Shown here: positions 1 to 7,388 of the stretch, one piece after another
Numbering within the stretch: the stretch's first letter is position 1
Layout of the letters: each line of letters begins with the position of its first letter
NCBI GenBank assembly: GCA_963819975.1
Contig: CAWFYE010000004.1
Span: 248,001-312,000, forward strand
Source: Palsa-1392 sp963819975
Lineage (GTDB): Bacteria; Verrucomicrobiota; Verrucomicrobiia; Chthoniobacterales; UBA10450
Reading direction: 5' to 3'
Length of the DNA: 64,000 bases
Translations under genes and position numbers: made by a program
Notes under the pieces: model-generated
The model's database searches: none
What the model was told of the DNA's origin: nothing
Seen by the model: the letters and a program-made list of their open reading frames with translations, nothing else

Positions 1-154
1 CACGCCGATCGCGCTCGCGCCGGTCGCGCTGACCGGGCGGCACGTTCTCTTCCCCGGCGAAGTCGGCATAACGATTTTCGGGTGGCGACTCTTTCACCCA
101 GGCGGGTAAAAACTTCAGATCAAAAAGATCCGGCGCGCTCTTCTCCTCAGACAT
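1..154 (-). CDS. 5' end of an uncharacterised protein (cut by window edge)
   Basis: A leftward reading frame opens at an ATG (reverse strand, position 154) and runs off the left edge, giving about 51 residues that begin MSEEKSAPDLFDLKFLPAWV. It then turns acidic and finally very rich in Arg and Asp (QRDRRERDRR). There is no stop in the visible part. I recognise no domain; the charged Arg-rich stretch suggests a disordered linker. It diverges from acpP. No good Shine-Dalgarno sequence precedes the ATG, so the start is a guess. Confidence 0.55.
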   Translation of the reverse strand, partial: MSEEKSAPDLFDLKFLPAWVKESPPENRYADFAGEENVPPGQRDRRERDRR

Positions 155-240
155 AGGAGTCTGTACGCGAAGGCAGACGCTTGTAAAATCGGAGACCGGA
201 TTTCGGATCGGCCAAAGCGGGCGCCGGCGCGCAAAATAAA

Positions 241-268
241 TTGACAACGAATCCAATTATTTTAGTTG
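241..268 (+). promoter_or_regulatory. possible sigma70-type promoter of acpP
   Basis: A perfect TTGACA (241-246) sits about 85 bases before the acpP ATG. A weak -10 candidate (TAGTTG, 263-268) follows at a 16-base spacing, in an AT-rich patch. The -35 match is good and the -10 match poor, so this is only a suggestion. Confidence 0.3.
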
Positions 269-331
269 CCAACGTGTCGCGGCGCCTTTAAGCCGTCACC
301 CACAACAAGCCAACCAAGGAGAAATATTTGT

Positions 332-586
332 ATGTCGGATAAACCGATCGAAGAAAAAGTGAAGGATATCATCGTCGAGCAACTCGGCGTGAATCCCGAG
401 CAGGTCACACCCACCGCATCGTTCATCGAGGATCTCGGGGCCGATTCGCTCGATATCGTCGAGCTGGTGATGGCCTTTGAAGAGGAATTTTCGGTGGAAG
501 TGCCGGACGAAGACGCGGAGAAATTGCAGACCGTCGGCGACGTCGTGAAGTACATCGAAGAGAAGGCGAATAACAAGACGGAATAA
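332..586 (+). CDS. acpP: Acyl carrier protein
   Basis: 84 residues, the usual ACP length. This small acidic protein carries the growing acyl chain in type II fatty acid synthesis on a 4'-phosphopantetheine arm. The attachment site is the Ser in the LGADSLDIVEL motif (Ser39), and the predicted four-helix sequence is strongly conserved throughout. The start was chosen at 332 because AAGGAG (316-321) lies 10 bases upstream; an in-frame ATG at 266 would add a non-conserved extension. No other fab gene lies in the window. The gene is followed by a strong terminator, so it is probably its own transcript. Confidence 0.97.
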   Translation: MSDKPIEEKVKDIIVEQLGVNPEQVTPTASFIEDLGADSLDIVELVMAFEEEFSVEVPDEDAEKLQTVGDVVKYIEEKANNKTE

Positions 587-620
587 CCGCACCGACGCAG
601 CGTCGTTAGTGCTACCTAAG

Positions 621-645
621 ACACGGCTTCGGCCGTGTTTTTTGT
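621..645 (+). terminator. Rho-independent terminator of acpP
   Basis: A perfect 7-bp stem ACACGGC (621-627) / GCCGTGT (632-638) closes a TTCG tetraloop and is followed by a run of T residues (638-644). It ends transcription about 35 bases after the acpP stop. Confidence 0.9.
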
Positions 646-688
646 TTCCCTCTTTGCAGACTCCCCCCGAACGGCAGAAAATAGGCCC

Positions 689-1810
689 GTGAATCTTTTT
701 TGGCTGGACGACTCGCTCTTCGATCTCGCCGGACACCACGTCTCCATCCTTGGGGTGGTGGCCTTTGTCGGGCTGATGGCTCTCGGGATTCTCTGCGCCA
801 AGCTTCTCCAGAGCGGGTTCGTTAGGCGATTACTCGGTCGCTTCCGCCTGGACGCGAATTTCGGCGCCATCATCACGACGATCCTGAGCGTCGCCGCCCT
901 CGTTTTCTTCACCGTCAGTGCGATCAACGCCCTCGGCATTCCCCTCGCCTGGAGCGCACCGCTGCCCGGCGTGCCGATCAGCCTCCTCCAGCTCTTCCTC
1001 CTCGTCGGCCTCCTCATCTTCGTCTTCTGGCTTTCCGCCCGGACAAAGCGCTTTCTCTTTAACCGCTTCCTTGTCCACAGCGGGCTCGATCGCTCCCTCC
1101 AGTACGCCATCTCGCAGATCGCCTCCAATGTCGTCCTCGTCGTCGGCATTTTTATTGTCCTGCAAAACACCGGTATCCGCCTCGAAGCTCTGACTGTTTT
1201 CGCGGGCGCGGTCGGCGTCGGCATCGGCTTCGGCCTGCAGAATATCACGAGCAACTTCATCAGCGGCCTCGTCATCCTGGCGGAGCGGCCAATCGCGATC
1301 GGCGATCGGGTGGAGGTGGGGGAAGTCACCGGCCAAGTGCAGAAAATTCGCGCTCGCAGCACGGTCATCGTGACGAACGACAACATCACGACAATCGTGC
1401 CTAACCAGAAATTCATCGACTCGCCGGTCACGAACTGGACCTATGGGGATCCGCGGGTCCGCTTCCGGATCCCGGTCGGCGTGAGCTACGGGAGCGACGT
1501 CGAATTGGTCCGGCAAAAACTCATCGAGGCGGGTAGAGATGATCCCCACACCCTCGACGACCCCGCGCCGAGCGTTTTCTTTGTCGGGTTCGGCGACAGC
1601 TCGCTCAATTTCGAACTCGTCGCCTGGAGCGACAAGATGAGCCATCGCCCGCGTCGTTACCGGAGCGACCTGAATTTCGCGATCCACCGGAAGCTCAAAG
1701 AGGCCGGAATCGAGATTCCGTTCCCGCAACGCGATCTCAACATCAGAAGCGGAGTCTTGAAAGTTGAGAATGCGAGGCCAGAGGAAACCCGCTCCGGAAA
1801 GCCCTCCTAA
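689..1810 (+). CDS. MscS-family mechanosensitive ion channel
   Basis: About 373 residues. MscS channels open under membrane tension and release solutes after hypo-osmotic shock. The N-terminal half has several hydrophobic segments. The pore-lining helix and beta domain are recognisable from the Gly/Ala-rich AGAVGVGIGFGLQNITSNF stretch, then ERPIAIGDRVEV and the IVPNQKF motif near residues 190-250, with an alpha/beta C-terminal domain. The longest frame starts at ATG 635, but that lies inside the acpP terminator, so the GTG at 689 is preferred. One copy of the dispersed word CGTTAGGC lies at 820. Confidence 0.9.
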   Translation: MNLFWLDDSLFDLAGHHVSILGVVAFVGLMALGILCAKLLQSGFVRRLLGRFRLDANFGAIITTILSVAALVFFTVSAINALGIPLAWSAPLPGVPISLLQLFLLVGLLIFVFWLSARTKRFLFNRFLVHSGLDRSLQYAISQIASNVVLVVGIFIVLQNTGIRLEALTVFAGAVGVGIGFGLQNITSNFISGLVILAERPIAIGDRVEVGEVTGQVQKIRARSTVIVTNDNITTIVPNQKFIDSPVTNWTYGDPRVRFRIPVGVSYGSDVELVRQKLIEAGRDDPHTLDDPAPSVFFVGFGDSSLNFELVAWSDKMSHRPRRYRSDLNFAIHRKLKEAGIEIPFPQRDLNIRSGVLKVENARPEETRSGKPS

Positions 1811-1908
1811 ATCACCTGAGCAGCGGGTCGCTCGATAAGATCTGCTGAAGAAAGCTTTCGAACCGACCGCTCATAAAAAAACTGACGCACGAAGGCGCGC
1901 AATCGGCG

Positions 1909-2406
1909 GTGATCACGCGATCCATAGTTGCTATCGACAGGAAAACCAACAACCGCAAAGCGCACAAAAAACCGGACGAGCGGAACATCTTCCGCGGGAT
2001 CCAGGACGCCTTCCGCGTCGCTGCGCGCAAGACTTCGGCGGTCCTCGGAACTGCCTGGGCCTTCATGGGCGCGGTCGCGATCATCGTTGTCTGGGGATTA
2101 ACCGGGCACATCTTCCACTACTCCGACACCTGGCAGCTGATCATCAACACCGGGACGACGATCGTCACTTTTCTGATGGTCTTTCTGATTCAAAACACGC
2201 AGAACCGCGACTCGAAGGCGATCCAGCTCAAACTCGATGAACTCATTCGCAGCGTCGCCGGAGCGCGCAACCACCTGATGGATCTGGAAACACTCTCCGA
2301 CGAAGATCTGGAGAAATTCCAAAAAGAATTCGAGCGTCTGCGCAAGCGCTCCGAGAGCACGGCGGCGATCGTGAGCAGGGTCAGCCGGAAAGTGAATTCA
2401 CGCTGA
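1909..2406 (+). CDS. Low-affinity iron permease family small membrane protein
   Basis: 165 residues. After a basic N-terminus come two transmembrane segments (AWAFMGAVAIIVVWGLTG and IVTFLMVFLIQNTQN). The conserved signature FHYSDTWQLIINTGTT, then QNRDSKAIQLKLDELI, is typical of the low-affinity iron permease family (PF04120), whose bacterial members have no proven function. The C-terminus is a charged helix. The GTG at 1909 gives a longer N-terminus than usual for the family, so the start is uncertain. Its last 9 bases overlap the convergent nth gene. Confidence 0.8.
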   Translation: MITRSIVAIDRKTNNRKAHKKPDERNIFRGIQDAFRVAARKTSAVLGTAWAFMGAVAIIVVWGLTGHIFHYSDTWQLIINTGTTIVTFLMVFLIQNTQNRDSKAIQLKLDELIRSVAGARNHLMDLETLSDEDLEKFQKEFERLRKRSESTAAIVSRVSRKVNSR

Positions 2407-3063
2407 GGGGCGCGCTTCGCCGGAGCGGATAAATTTCGGACCGGAAGGGCAGAGGCGAAGGATCTCGCAATTACGACAATCGGGTTTGCGCGCGAAACAG
2501 CGGCGGCGCCCGTGCCAGATGAGCCAGTGGCTCCAGTTGGTCCACTCCTTTTGCGGAACCAACTTCATCAGGTCGCGCTCGATCTTTTCCGGGTCCCGCT
2601 GAGTCGTTAGGCCAAGCCGCTGCGAAAGGCGCGCGACGTGGGTATCGACAACGATGCCTTCGTCTCTCTGGAAGGCATTGCCGAGCACGACATTCGCGGT
2701 CTTGCGGCCCACCCCGGGCAGGGCGTGCAGTTCCGACATCGTTTGCGGCACTTTGCCTTTGTGCTTTTCGACGATGGCGGCCGTCGCAGCCCGAATGCTC
2801 TTGGTTTTGTTCCGGAAAAAGCCGGTCGACTGAATCGCCTTCTCGAGTTCCGAGGGTGGCGCGGCGGCAAACGCGGCCGCCGAACGATAGCGCTTGAAGA
2901 GCGCGGGCGTTACGAGGTTGACCCGCTTGTCGGTGCACTGCGCGGAGAGAATGGTCGCGATCAGGAGCTGGAGCGGTGTCTTAAAGTCGAGCTCACAATG
3001 CGCATCCGGATAAACCTTCGGCAGCACGCGCACCAGCTCCCGGGCCCGTTCACTTCTGGTCAT
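2398..3063 (-). CDS. nth: Endonuclease III (DNA glycosylase/AP lyase)
   Basis: 221 residues, full length. It removes oxidised pyrimidines in base excision repair and nicks the abasic site. The helix-hairpin-helix LPGVGRKTANVVL contains the catalytic Lys, and VDTHV contains the catalytic Asp. The [4Fe-4S] cluster ligands C-x6-C-x2-C-x5-C are visible near the C-terminus, from CFARKPDC onward. It overlaps the upstream PGPGW gene by 14 bases, so the two are probably translated from one message. A copy of the dispersed word lies at 2605. Confidence 0.96.
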   Translation of the reverse strand: MTRSERARELVRVLPKVYPDAHCELDFKTPLQLLIATILSAQCTDKRVNLVTPALFKRYRSAAAFAAAPPSELEKAIQSTGFFRNKTKSIRAATAAIVEKHKGKVPQTMSELHALPGVGRKTANVVLGNAFQRDEGIVVDTHVARLSQRLGLTTQRDPEKIERDLMKLVPQKEWTNWSHWLIWHGRRRCFARKPDCRNCEILRLCPSGPKFIRSGEARPSA

Positions 3064-3343
3064 GGCCTAACGAACCCCCTGCCTGCCTGGGACCCCAGCC
3101 CCAGCGGCGGCGGGCCTGACCCCAGAAAACACCGCCTCGCCGGATGAGACGCCGCGCCCAAGCAAACTCGGTCGCGAGCAGCGCCAGCCCGAGCGGCACG
3201 ACCACGACCGCCGGTCCGGGCAAAATAATGAGCGCGAGGCCAAACAGAACCACCGTGCTGCCGATCACGGCCACGATCGTTTTTCGTACCCGCGGTCGAT
3301 TGGCGAGACCGAGCCGGTGCACCCATGCCCAATACCATTTCAC
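3050..3343 (-). CDS. PGPGW-domain small membrane protein
   Basis: 97 residues with one long hydrophobic region (TIVAVIGSTVVLFGLALIILPGPAVVVVPLGLALLATEFAWARR). It contains the LPGPA turn and the basic tail typical of the PGPGW putative transmembrane family (PF09656), which has no known function. It lies 6 bases after hflX and overlaps nth, so it looks like part of the same operon. The C-terminal Ser-Leu-Gly is encoded by the dispersed word TCGTTAGGC. Confidence 0.75.
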   Translation of the reverse strand: MKWYWAWVHRLGLANRPRVRKTIVAVIGSTVVLFGLALIILPGPAVVVVPLGLALLATEFAWARRLIRRGGVFWGQARRRWGWGPRQAGGSLGHDQK

Positions 3344-3349
3344 CGGTCG

Positions 3350-4648
3350 TCAGGCTGAAGGGGAGACGCTTTCCGGCGCCGGGTCGAGGTAAGGCGCGAG
3401 CCTTTGTTCCACCTGCGGCGGAACGTGCGCGACCACTTCCACAAATTCGCCTTCATACCGCAATTCAAGCACATGCCCGACGCGATGCACCTCCGCGAGC
3501 AGAGCCGACTCGCTCTGCGGCACCCTGTAGCGGCAGCGCAGTCGCCAGGAACTCAGGGTATTCTGGAGCGCCGGGATCAGCTCCTCGATCCCTTCTCCTG
3601 TCCGCGCCGAGATCGCCACGCTCCCCGGAAACTTCTCGAGATAGACCTCGGCCAAATCGCGGTCGGCGATGGCGTCGATCTTGTTAAAAATAACGAGCGT
3701 CTGCTTGCCATAGGCGCCGATTTCCTTGATCACCGCGTCGACCGCCGCCATTTGCTCGTCGAGCCGCGGATGACTCAGATCGACCACGTGGATGAGCAGA
3801 TCGGCCTCGACTACTTCCTCGAGCGTGGCCTTGAACGACTCGATCAACGTGTGCGGGAGTTTTCTCAGAAAACCGACCGTGTCGGTCAAAAGGACGCGCT
3901 GTTTGTTAGGCAAAGTAAGGCTCCGCGTCGTCGGATCGAGGGTCGCAAAAAGTCTGTCCGCCGCCACCAATCCCGCGCCGGTCAGCAAATTCATGAGGGT
4001 CGATTTGCCGGCGTTGGTGTAACCGACGACCGCCGCCACCGGCCACTGATGCCGCTTCCGGCCCTGGCGCTGGACCGCGCGATGTTTGCGCACCTCCTCG
4101 AGATCGCGTTCGAGACGCGCGATCCGTTCCTGGACGCGGCGGCGATCCACTTCCAGCTGGGTTTCACCCGGGCCCCGGGTCCCGATCCCGCCTGTTTGGC
4201 GGGAAAGGTGGGTCCACATTCTCGTCAGGCGCGGGAGGAGGTATTGCAATTGCGCGAGCTCGATCTGCAATCGCCCTTCCCGGCTCCGGGCGCGTTGGGC
4301 GAAGATGTCGAGAATGAGCTGGGTGCGATCGAGCACCTTGCGGGAAAAAAGATTTTCCAGGTTCCGACCCTGCGCGGGGGAAAGATCGTTATCGAAGATG
4401 ACCGACGTGACCTGCTGATCCTGGAATGATTCCTTGATCAGCTCCGCTTTGCCTTTGCCGATATAAAAAGGCGCGGTCGGCTTTTGCAGCTTTTGCGTGA
4501 CCGTGTCGACGACATGAGCGCCGGCTGAGTTCGCCAATTCACGCAATTCGTCGAGCGAATCGCGTAAATCCCATTTCGAAATGCCGTCTTTTTCGAGTCC
4601 GATGAGGAGCGCGCGTTCCTGTTTTTGGTGCGGCTTGATCTCGATCAT
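3350..4648 (-). CDS. hflX: GTPase HflX
   Basis: About 432 residues from the ATG at 4648, which overlaps the miaA stop as ATGA; a longer frame begins at 4687 inside miaA. HflX binds the 50S ribosomal subunit and splits stalled or heat-damaged ribosomes. The N-terminal HflX domain carries the glycine-rich GGIGTRGPGETQLEVDRR motif. The G domain has G1 GYTNAGKST, G3 DTVGF, G4 NKID and G5 SARTGEG. The miaA-hflX pairing is known from many bacteria. No dispersed word occurs here, only a one-mismatch form near 3905. Confidence 0.96.
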   Translation of the reverse strand: MIEIKPHQKQERALLIGLEKDGISKWDLRDSLDELRELANSAGAHVVDTVTQKLQKPTAPFYIGKGKAELIKESFQDQQVTSVIFDNDLSPAQGRNLENLFSRKVLDRTQLILDIFAQRARSREGRLQIELAQLQYLLPRLTRMWTHLSRQTGGIGTRGPGETQLEVDRRRVQERIARLERDLEEVRKHRAVQRQGRKRHQWPVAAVVGYTNAGKSTLMNLLTGAGLVAADRLFATLDPTTRSLTLPNKQRVLLTDTVGFLRKLPHTLIESFKATLEEVVEADLLIHVVDLSHPRLDEQMAAVDAVIKEIGAYGKQTLVIFNKIDAIADRDLAEVYLEKFPGSVAISARTGEGIEELIPALQNTLSSWRLRCRYRVPQSESALLAEVHRVGHVLELRYEGEFVEVVAHVPPQVEQRLAPYLDPAPESVSPSA

Positions 4649-5613
4649 TCGAGGGGTGGCAAAAGGGAAACCTTTTGCAGGATCCAATCGACGGCGGCTG
4701 CGTGATCCTTCAACAGAGACAAATTCAGTGGTTCCAGAGTAGTTTGCCGCAAAAACCAGGTCAACTGTCTTTTAGCATAGCGGCGGGTTTTCTGCTGAAT
4801 CGCCGCTGCACATTCCGCCTGACTTATTTTTCCTTCCGAGAGGAGTCGAATCTGTTCGATGCCGAGCGTCCTCGCCGCCGTCACACTCACGCGACTTAGG
4901 CGCGCGACTTCTTCGGCCACACCTTCGTGAAGCATTTCTTCCACCCGGCGATCGATCCGCGCGTAAAGCTCAGTTCGCTCGCGGAAAACAAAGACACCGT
5001 GGAGATCCAAAGAACCGTGCGTCCACTCCAAGCGCTGCTCGGATGCGGGCCGGTTGGTCTGCGCAAAAATTTCCAGCGCCCTAACAAGCCGGCGCTTGTT
5101 TTTCCGATCGATCGTTTCCGCACCTGACGGATCGACCGCGAGCAGCCGCGCATTCAATTCCTCGAGCGGAAGAGCGTCGAGTTCCGCGCGTAATTTTGGA
5201 TCGACCGCCGGGAGTGGCGCGAGCCCGTGCGTCAGCGCCTTGAGATAAAGCCCGCTTCCTCCCACCACGAGTGCCAGCTTTCCGCGCCCGTTGATTTCCT
5301 CAATCGCGCCCACGGCAAGCTCGCGAAATTTCGACGCACTCATCTCCTCGGTTACCGGCACCGCACCGATCAAATGATGCGGGGCCTTTCGCAGGGTCGC
5401 CTCGGCAGGTTGCGCGGTCAGAATCGCCAGACCGCGGTAAATTTGGAACGCGTCAGCGCCTACAACTTCCGCATCGCAGCGCGCAGCGACGTCGGCCGCA
5501 AGTTCGCTTTTCCCACTCGCGGTTGGTCCTGTGATAAAAAAGCAACGCTGCAAAACTCTGCGATCTCTGCGGTTAAGAAACAAAAACCGGGAGATCCGGC
5601 GCCCCATGGCCAC
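4645..5613 (-). CDS. miaA: tRNA dimethylallyltransferase
   Basis: 322 residues from the first ATG. MiaA adds a dimethylallyl group to A37 of tRNAs that read UNN codons. The P-loop GPTASGKS, the VGGSGLYLKAL motif and the RRYAKRQLTWF region are present. The usual D(S/A)MQVYRG reads DAFQIYRG. Both early ATGs (5613, 5607) lie in the loop of the terminator hairpin at 5581-5628. Initiation at the TTG at 5553 (LQRCFFITGP), which gives a normal N-terminus, is therefore plausible. It is coupled to hflX through an ATGA overlap. Confidence 0.93.
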   Translation of the reverse strand: MAMGRRISRFLFLNRRDRRVLQRCFFITGPTASGKSELAADVAARCDAEVVGADAFQIYRGLAILTAQPAEATLRKAPHHLIGAVPVTEEMSASKFRELAVGAIEEINGRGKLALVVGGSGLYLKALTHGLAPLPAVDPKLRAELDALPLEELNARLLAVDPSGAETIDRKNKRRLVRALEIFAQTNRPASEQRLEWTHGSLDLHGVFVFRERTELYARIDRRVEEMLHEGVAEEVARLSRVSVTAARTLGIEQIRLLSEGKISQAECAAAIQQKTRRYAKRQLTWFLRQTTLEPLNLSLLKDHAAAVDWILQKVSLLPPLE

Positions 5614-5628
5614 CCGATCTCCCGGTTT
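5581..5628 (-). terminator. Rho-independent terminator after the RRM gene, overlapping the miaA start
   Basis: A perfect 13-bp inverted repeat (5584-5596 with 5616-5628; arms AAACCGGGAGATC and its complement) encloses a 19-base loop. On the leftward strand it is followed by a T-rich tail. It lies 15 bases after the RRM stop and contains the first two ATG codons of miaA. Confidence 0.75.
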
Positions 5629-5642
5629 CGAAGGAGGTGTCG

Positions 5643-6167
5643 TTATTCGCGCGAATGACTATCGGATTTCGCGCCGCTGACCACGAGCTTGCGGCCCAAG
5701 AATTCCTTGTCGTGCAATTCCGCGACCGCCCGTTTGGCTTCTTCGACCGACTGCATCTGGACAAATGCGAACCCTTTCGAGCGTTCGTTATGCTTGTAGG
5801 TCACGACTTCCGCGTTCTGCACCTGGCCGACACCGTTGAAGAGATCGAATAGGTCGCTCTCCGTCGCTTCGAAGGACAAATTGCCGACGTAAAGACGCGG
5901 CGTCGTGACTTCAACCGACTCAGGTTTGCGCGTTGGACGCGCGGGCCGAGGCGCCGCACCATTGCGCACCGCGGAGGAGCCATTGCGCGCGGGCGCAGAT
6001 GGCCTTTTCGGACTATCGGCGCTTCCAAAGAAGGCCGCGATTTTCTGCCAAAAGCTCTTTTTTGCGGGAGCCTTCGACACCGTGCGTTGCTCGCGCGTGT
6101 CGAACCGCCGTCGGGAACCCCCGCGACGCGGACGTCGCGAGTTTCTCCCCGGGGATTGAGATTTCAT
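5643..6167 (-). CDS. RRM-type RNA-binding protein
   Basis: 174 residues. The first about 85 are basic and low-complexity (Arg-, Ala- and Pro-rich), with a short FWQKIAAFFG segment. A single RNA recognition motif follows, with RNP2 LYVGNLSF and RNP1 KGFAFVQM, as in the bacterial RNA-binding proteins of cyanobacteria and Verrucomicrobia. The ATG at 6167 is chosen because GAGGATC precedes it; an upstream frame starting at 6269 has no support. Its own terminator separates it from miaA. It probably binds RNA as a chaperone, but its target is unknown. Confidence 0.88.
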   Translation of the reverse strand: MKSQSPGRNSRRPRRGGSRRRFDTREQRTVSKAPAKKSFWQKIAAFFGSADSPKRPSAPARNGSSAVRNGAAPRPARPTRKPESVEVTTPRLYVGNLSFEATESDLFDLFNGVGQVQNAEVVTYKHNERSKGFAFVQMQSVEEAKRAVAELHDKEFLGRKLVVSGAKSDSHSRE

Positions 6168-6666
6168 AATGATCCTCGGTATTAAACCATTTAGTTTGTA
6201 GGCGGAGCGCATCAAGCGATGCACGGTCCAGGGCGCGCCGACCTCGAAAGGTCGTTTCAAGCAGCTCAAGAGCGGTCTGCGCAGCCGGAGGAAACTCCGC
6301 CTCGTCTGGCCGGGAAACGGGCAAAAGTCTGTCCGTCTGCGATCTCCGGCGCGGCCTGCTGGTCGGAAAGGACAAGTAAGCCGGCTTCATTTTCCAAAAA
6401 CTGGACGATCGCGGGGAGCAGGCACACGCCTGAGTTCCCCAGCACCCGCGCACACTATTCCCGAGGAGGAGTTTATTGCAAGACCGAAAACCCGGTTGCT
6501 CGAAGCCCCTTGCCGGGCGCCGTTTTCGAAACGCACCGTGGCAGTTCAGGTCCCCGGACCCGAACACAACCCGAATCCGCTCGCAAACCAGCGGCTCGGC
6601 TCCGGAGGACGGACCTTAATACTTTCGCATCCTTGCGTGTCTCACTGCTGAGAGGTCACACCACAG
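6168..6666. other. 499-base region without a confident gene
   Basis: This lies between the divergent RRM and TonB genes and must hold both promoters. No frame shows a convincing family match. One short leftward frame (about 6280-6450) reads like protein (LLPAIVQFLENEAGLLVLSD) but has no clear start or conserved extension, so it may be a gene remnant. A long rightward frame here (6219-6872) overlaps TonB and has a skewed composition. There is no dispersed word. Confidence 0.4.
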
Positions 6667-7344
6667 ATGAAAACAATCGCTCGCAAGGCTCCTTCTCGGC
6701 GGGATGCAAGAGTCCGGCCGGCATTCTACAAACCGGCTTCGCGCTGGCATTTTTTCGCCGCCCTGGCCGGAGCCATTCTCCTGGAAGCGGCAGCAGTTGC
6801 AGTCGCGAGCTTGCACGCCCCAGTTTCGATCCCGACCGACCCCGGCATTACGCAGGACGAGTTCTCGGCTGAAGGAGTCTTCATCACAGAAGTGCAACCG
6901 GAGCCGACGCCACCCCCCGAGGAAACGCCACCAGCTATTCCGCCCGACCCGGTAGATCCCGCTGACTTCGTAATCGAGCAGCCCATCCCGCCCCCGCACC
7001 CGCAGAACCCCTCGAAGTCGCAGCCCAAAGTAGCAGCACTGGTAGCGAAGGGAACGCAGGTCGGCCCGATCGATCTTGGTTCGACAAAAGGCAACCTGAC
7101 CTCCGCTCCACGCCCGAGTTATCCTTACGAAGCAAGACGGGCAAAGCAGACAGGCAGCGGTAAATTCCTCCTCACCTTCGATGCCGCCGGCAGCGTGACC
7201 CAGGTTACCCTGATCCAAAGCACCGGCAGCCAGATCCTCGATCAAGTCTCCATGAGCACGTTTCGGAGATGGAGATGTCGACCCGGCGTTTACAAGCAGG
7301 CCTACGTCCCGATCACCTTCACTCTCACCGGCGCCCGGTTGTAG
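6667..7344 (+). CDS. TonB-family energy transducer
   Basis: 225 residues. A basic N-terminus is followed by one membrane anchor (WHFFAALAGAILLEAAAVAVA), a Pro/Glu-rich periplasmic linker (residues about 75-125) and a C-terminal TonB domain. That domain contains SYPYEARR, GSGKFLLTF and MSTFRRWRCRPG. TonB proteins pass proton-motive force from ExbBD to outer-membrane receptors. No exbB, exbD or receptor gene is near, so this is an orphan TonB whose partner cannot be named. Confidence 0.88.
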   Translation: MKTIARKAPSRRDARVRPAFYKPASRWHFFAALAGAILLEAAAVAVASLHAPVSIPTDPGITQDEFSAEGVFITEVQPEPTPPPEETPPAIPPDPVDPADFVIEQPIPPPHPQNPSKSQPKVAALVAKGTQVGPIDLGSTKGNLTSAPRPSYPYEARRAKQTGSGKFLLTFDAAGSVTQVTLIQSTGSQILDQVSMSTFRRWRCRPGVYKQAYVPITFTLTGARL

Positions 7345-7388
7345 ATCTGCTGATGGGATTTCGGCTGGCGCAGTCGACGCTACAGCCC

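Noticed and set aside
616..1431. A 271-residue leftward frame opposite the MscS gene
   Set aside because: Arg- and Thr-rich shadow of the MscS coding frame.
3404..4429. A 341-residue rightward frame opposite hflX
   Set aside because: It is antisense to a conserved GTPase and has no family-like motif.
6280..6450. A protein-like leftward frame (LLPAIVQFLENEAGLLVLSD)
   Set aside because: Too short, no start with a ribosome site, and no homologue recalled; kept only as a note on the intergenic region.
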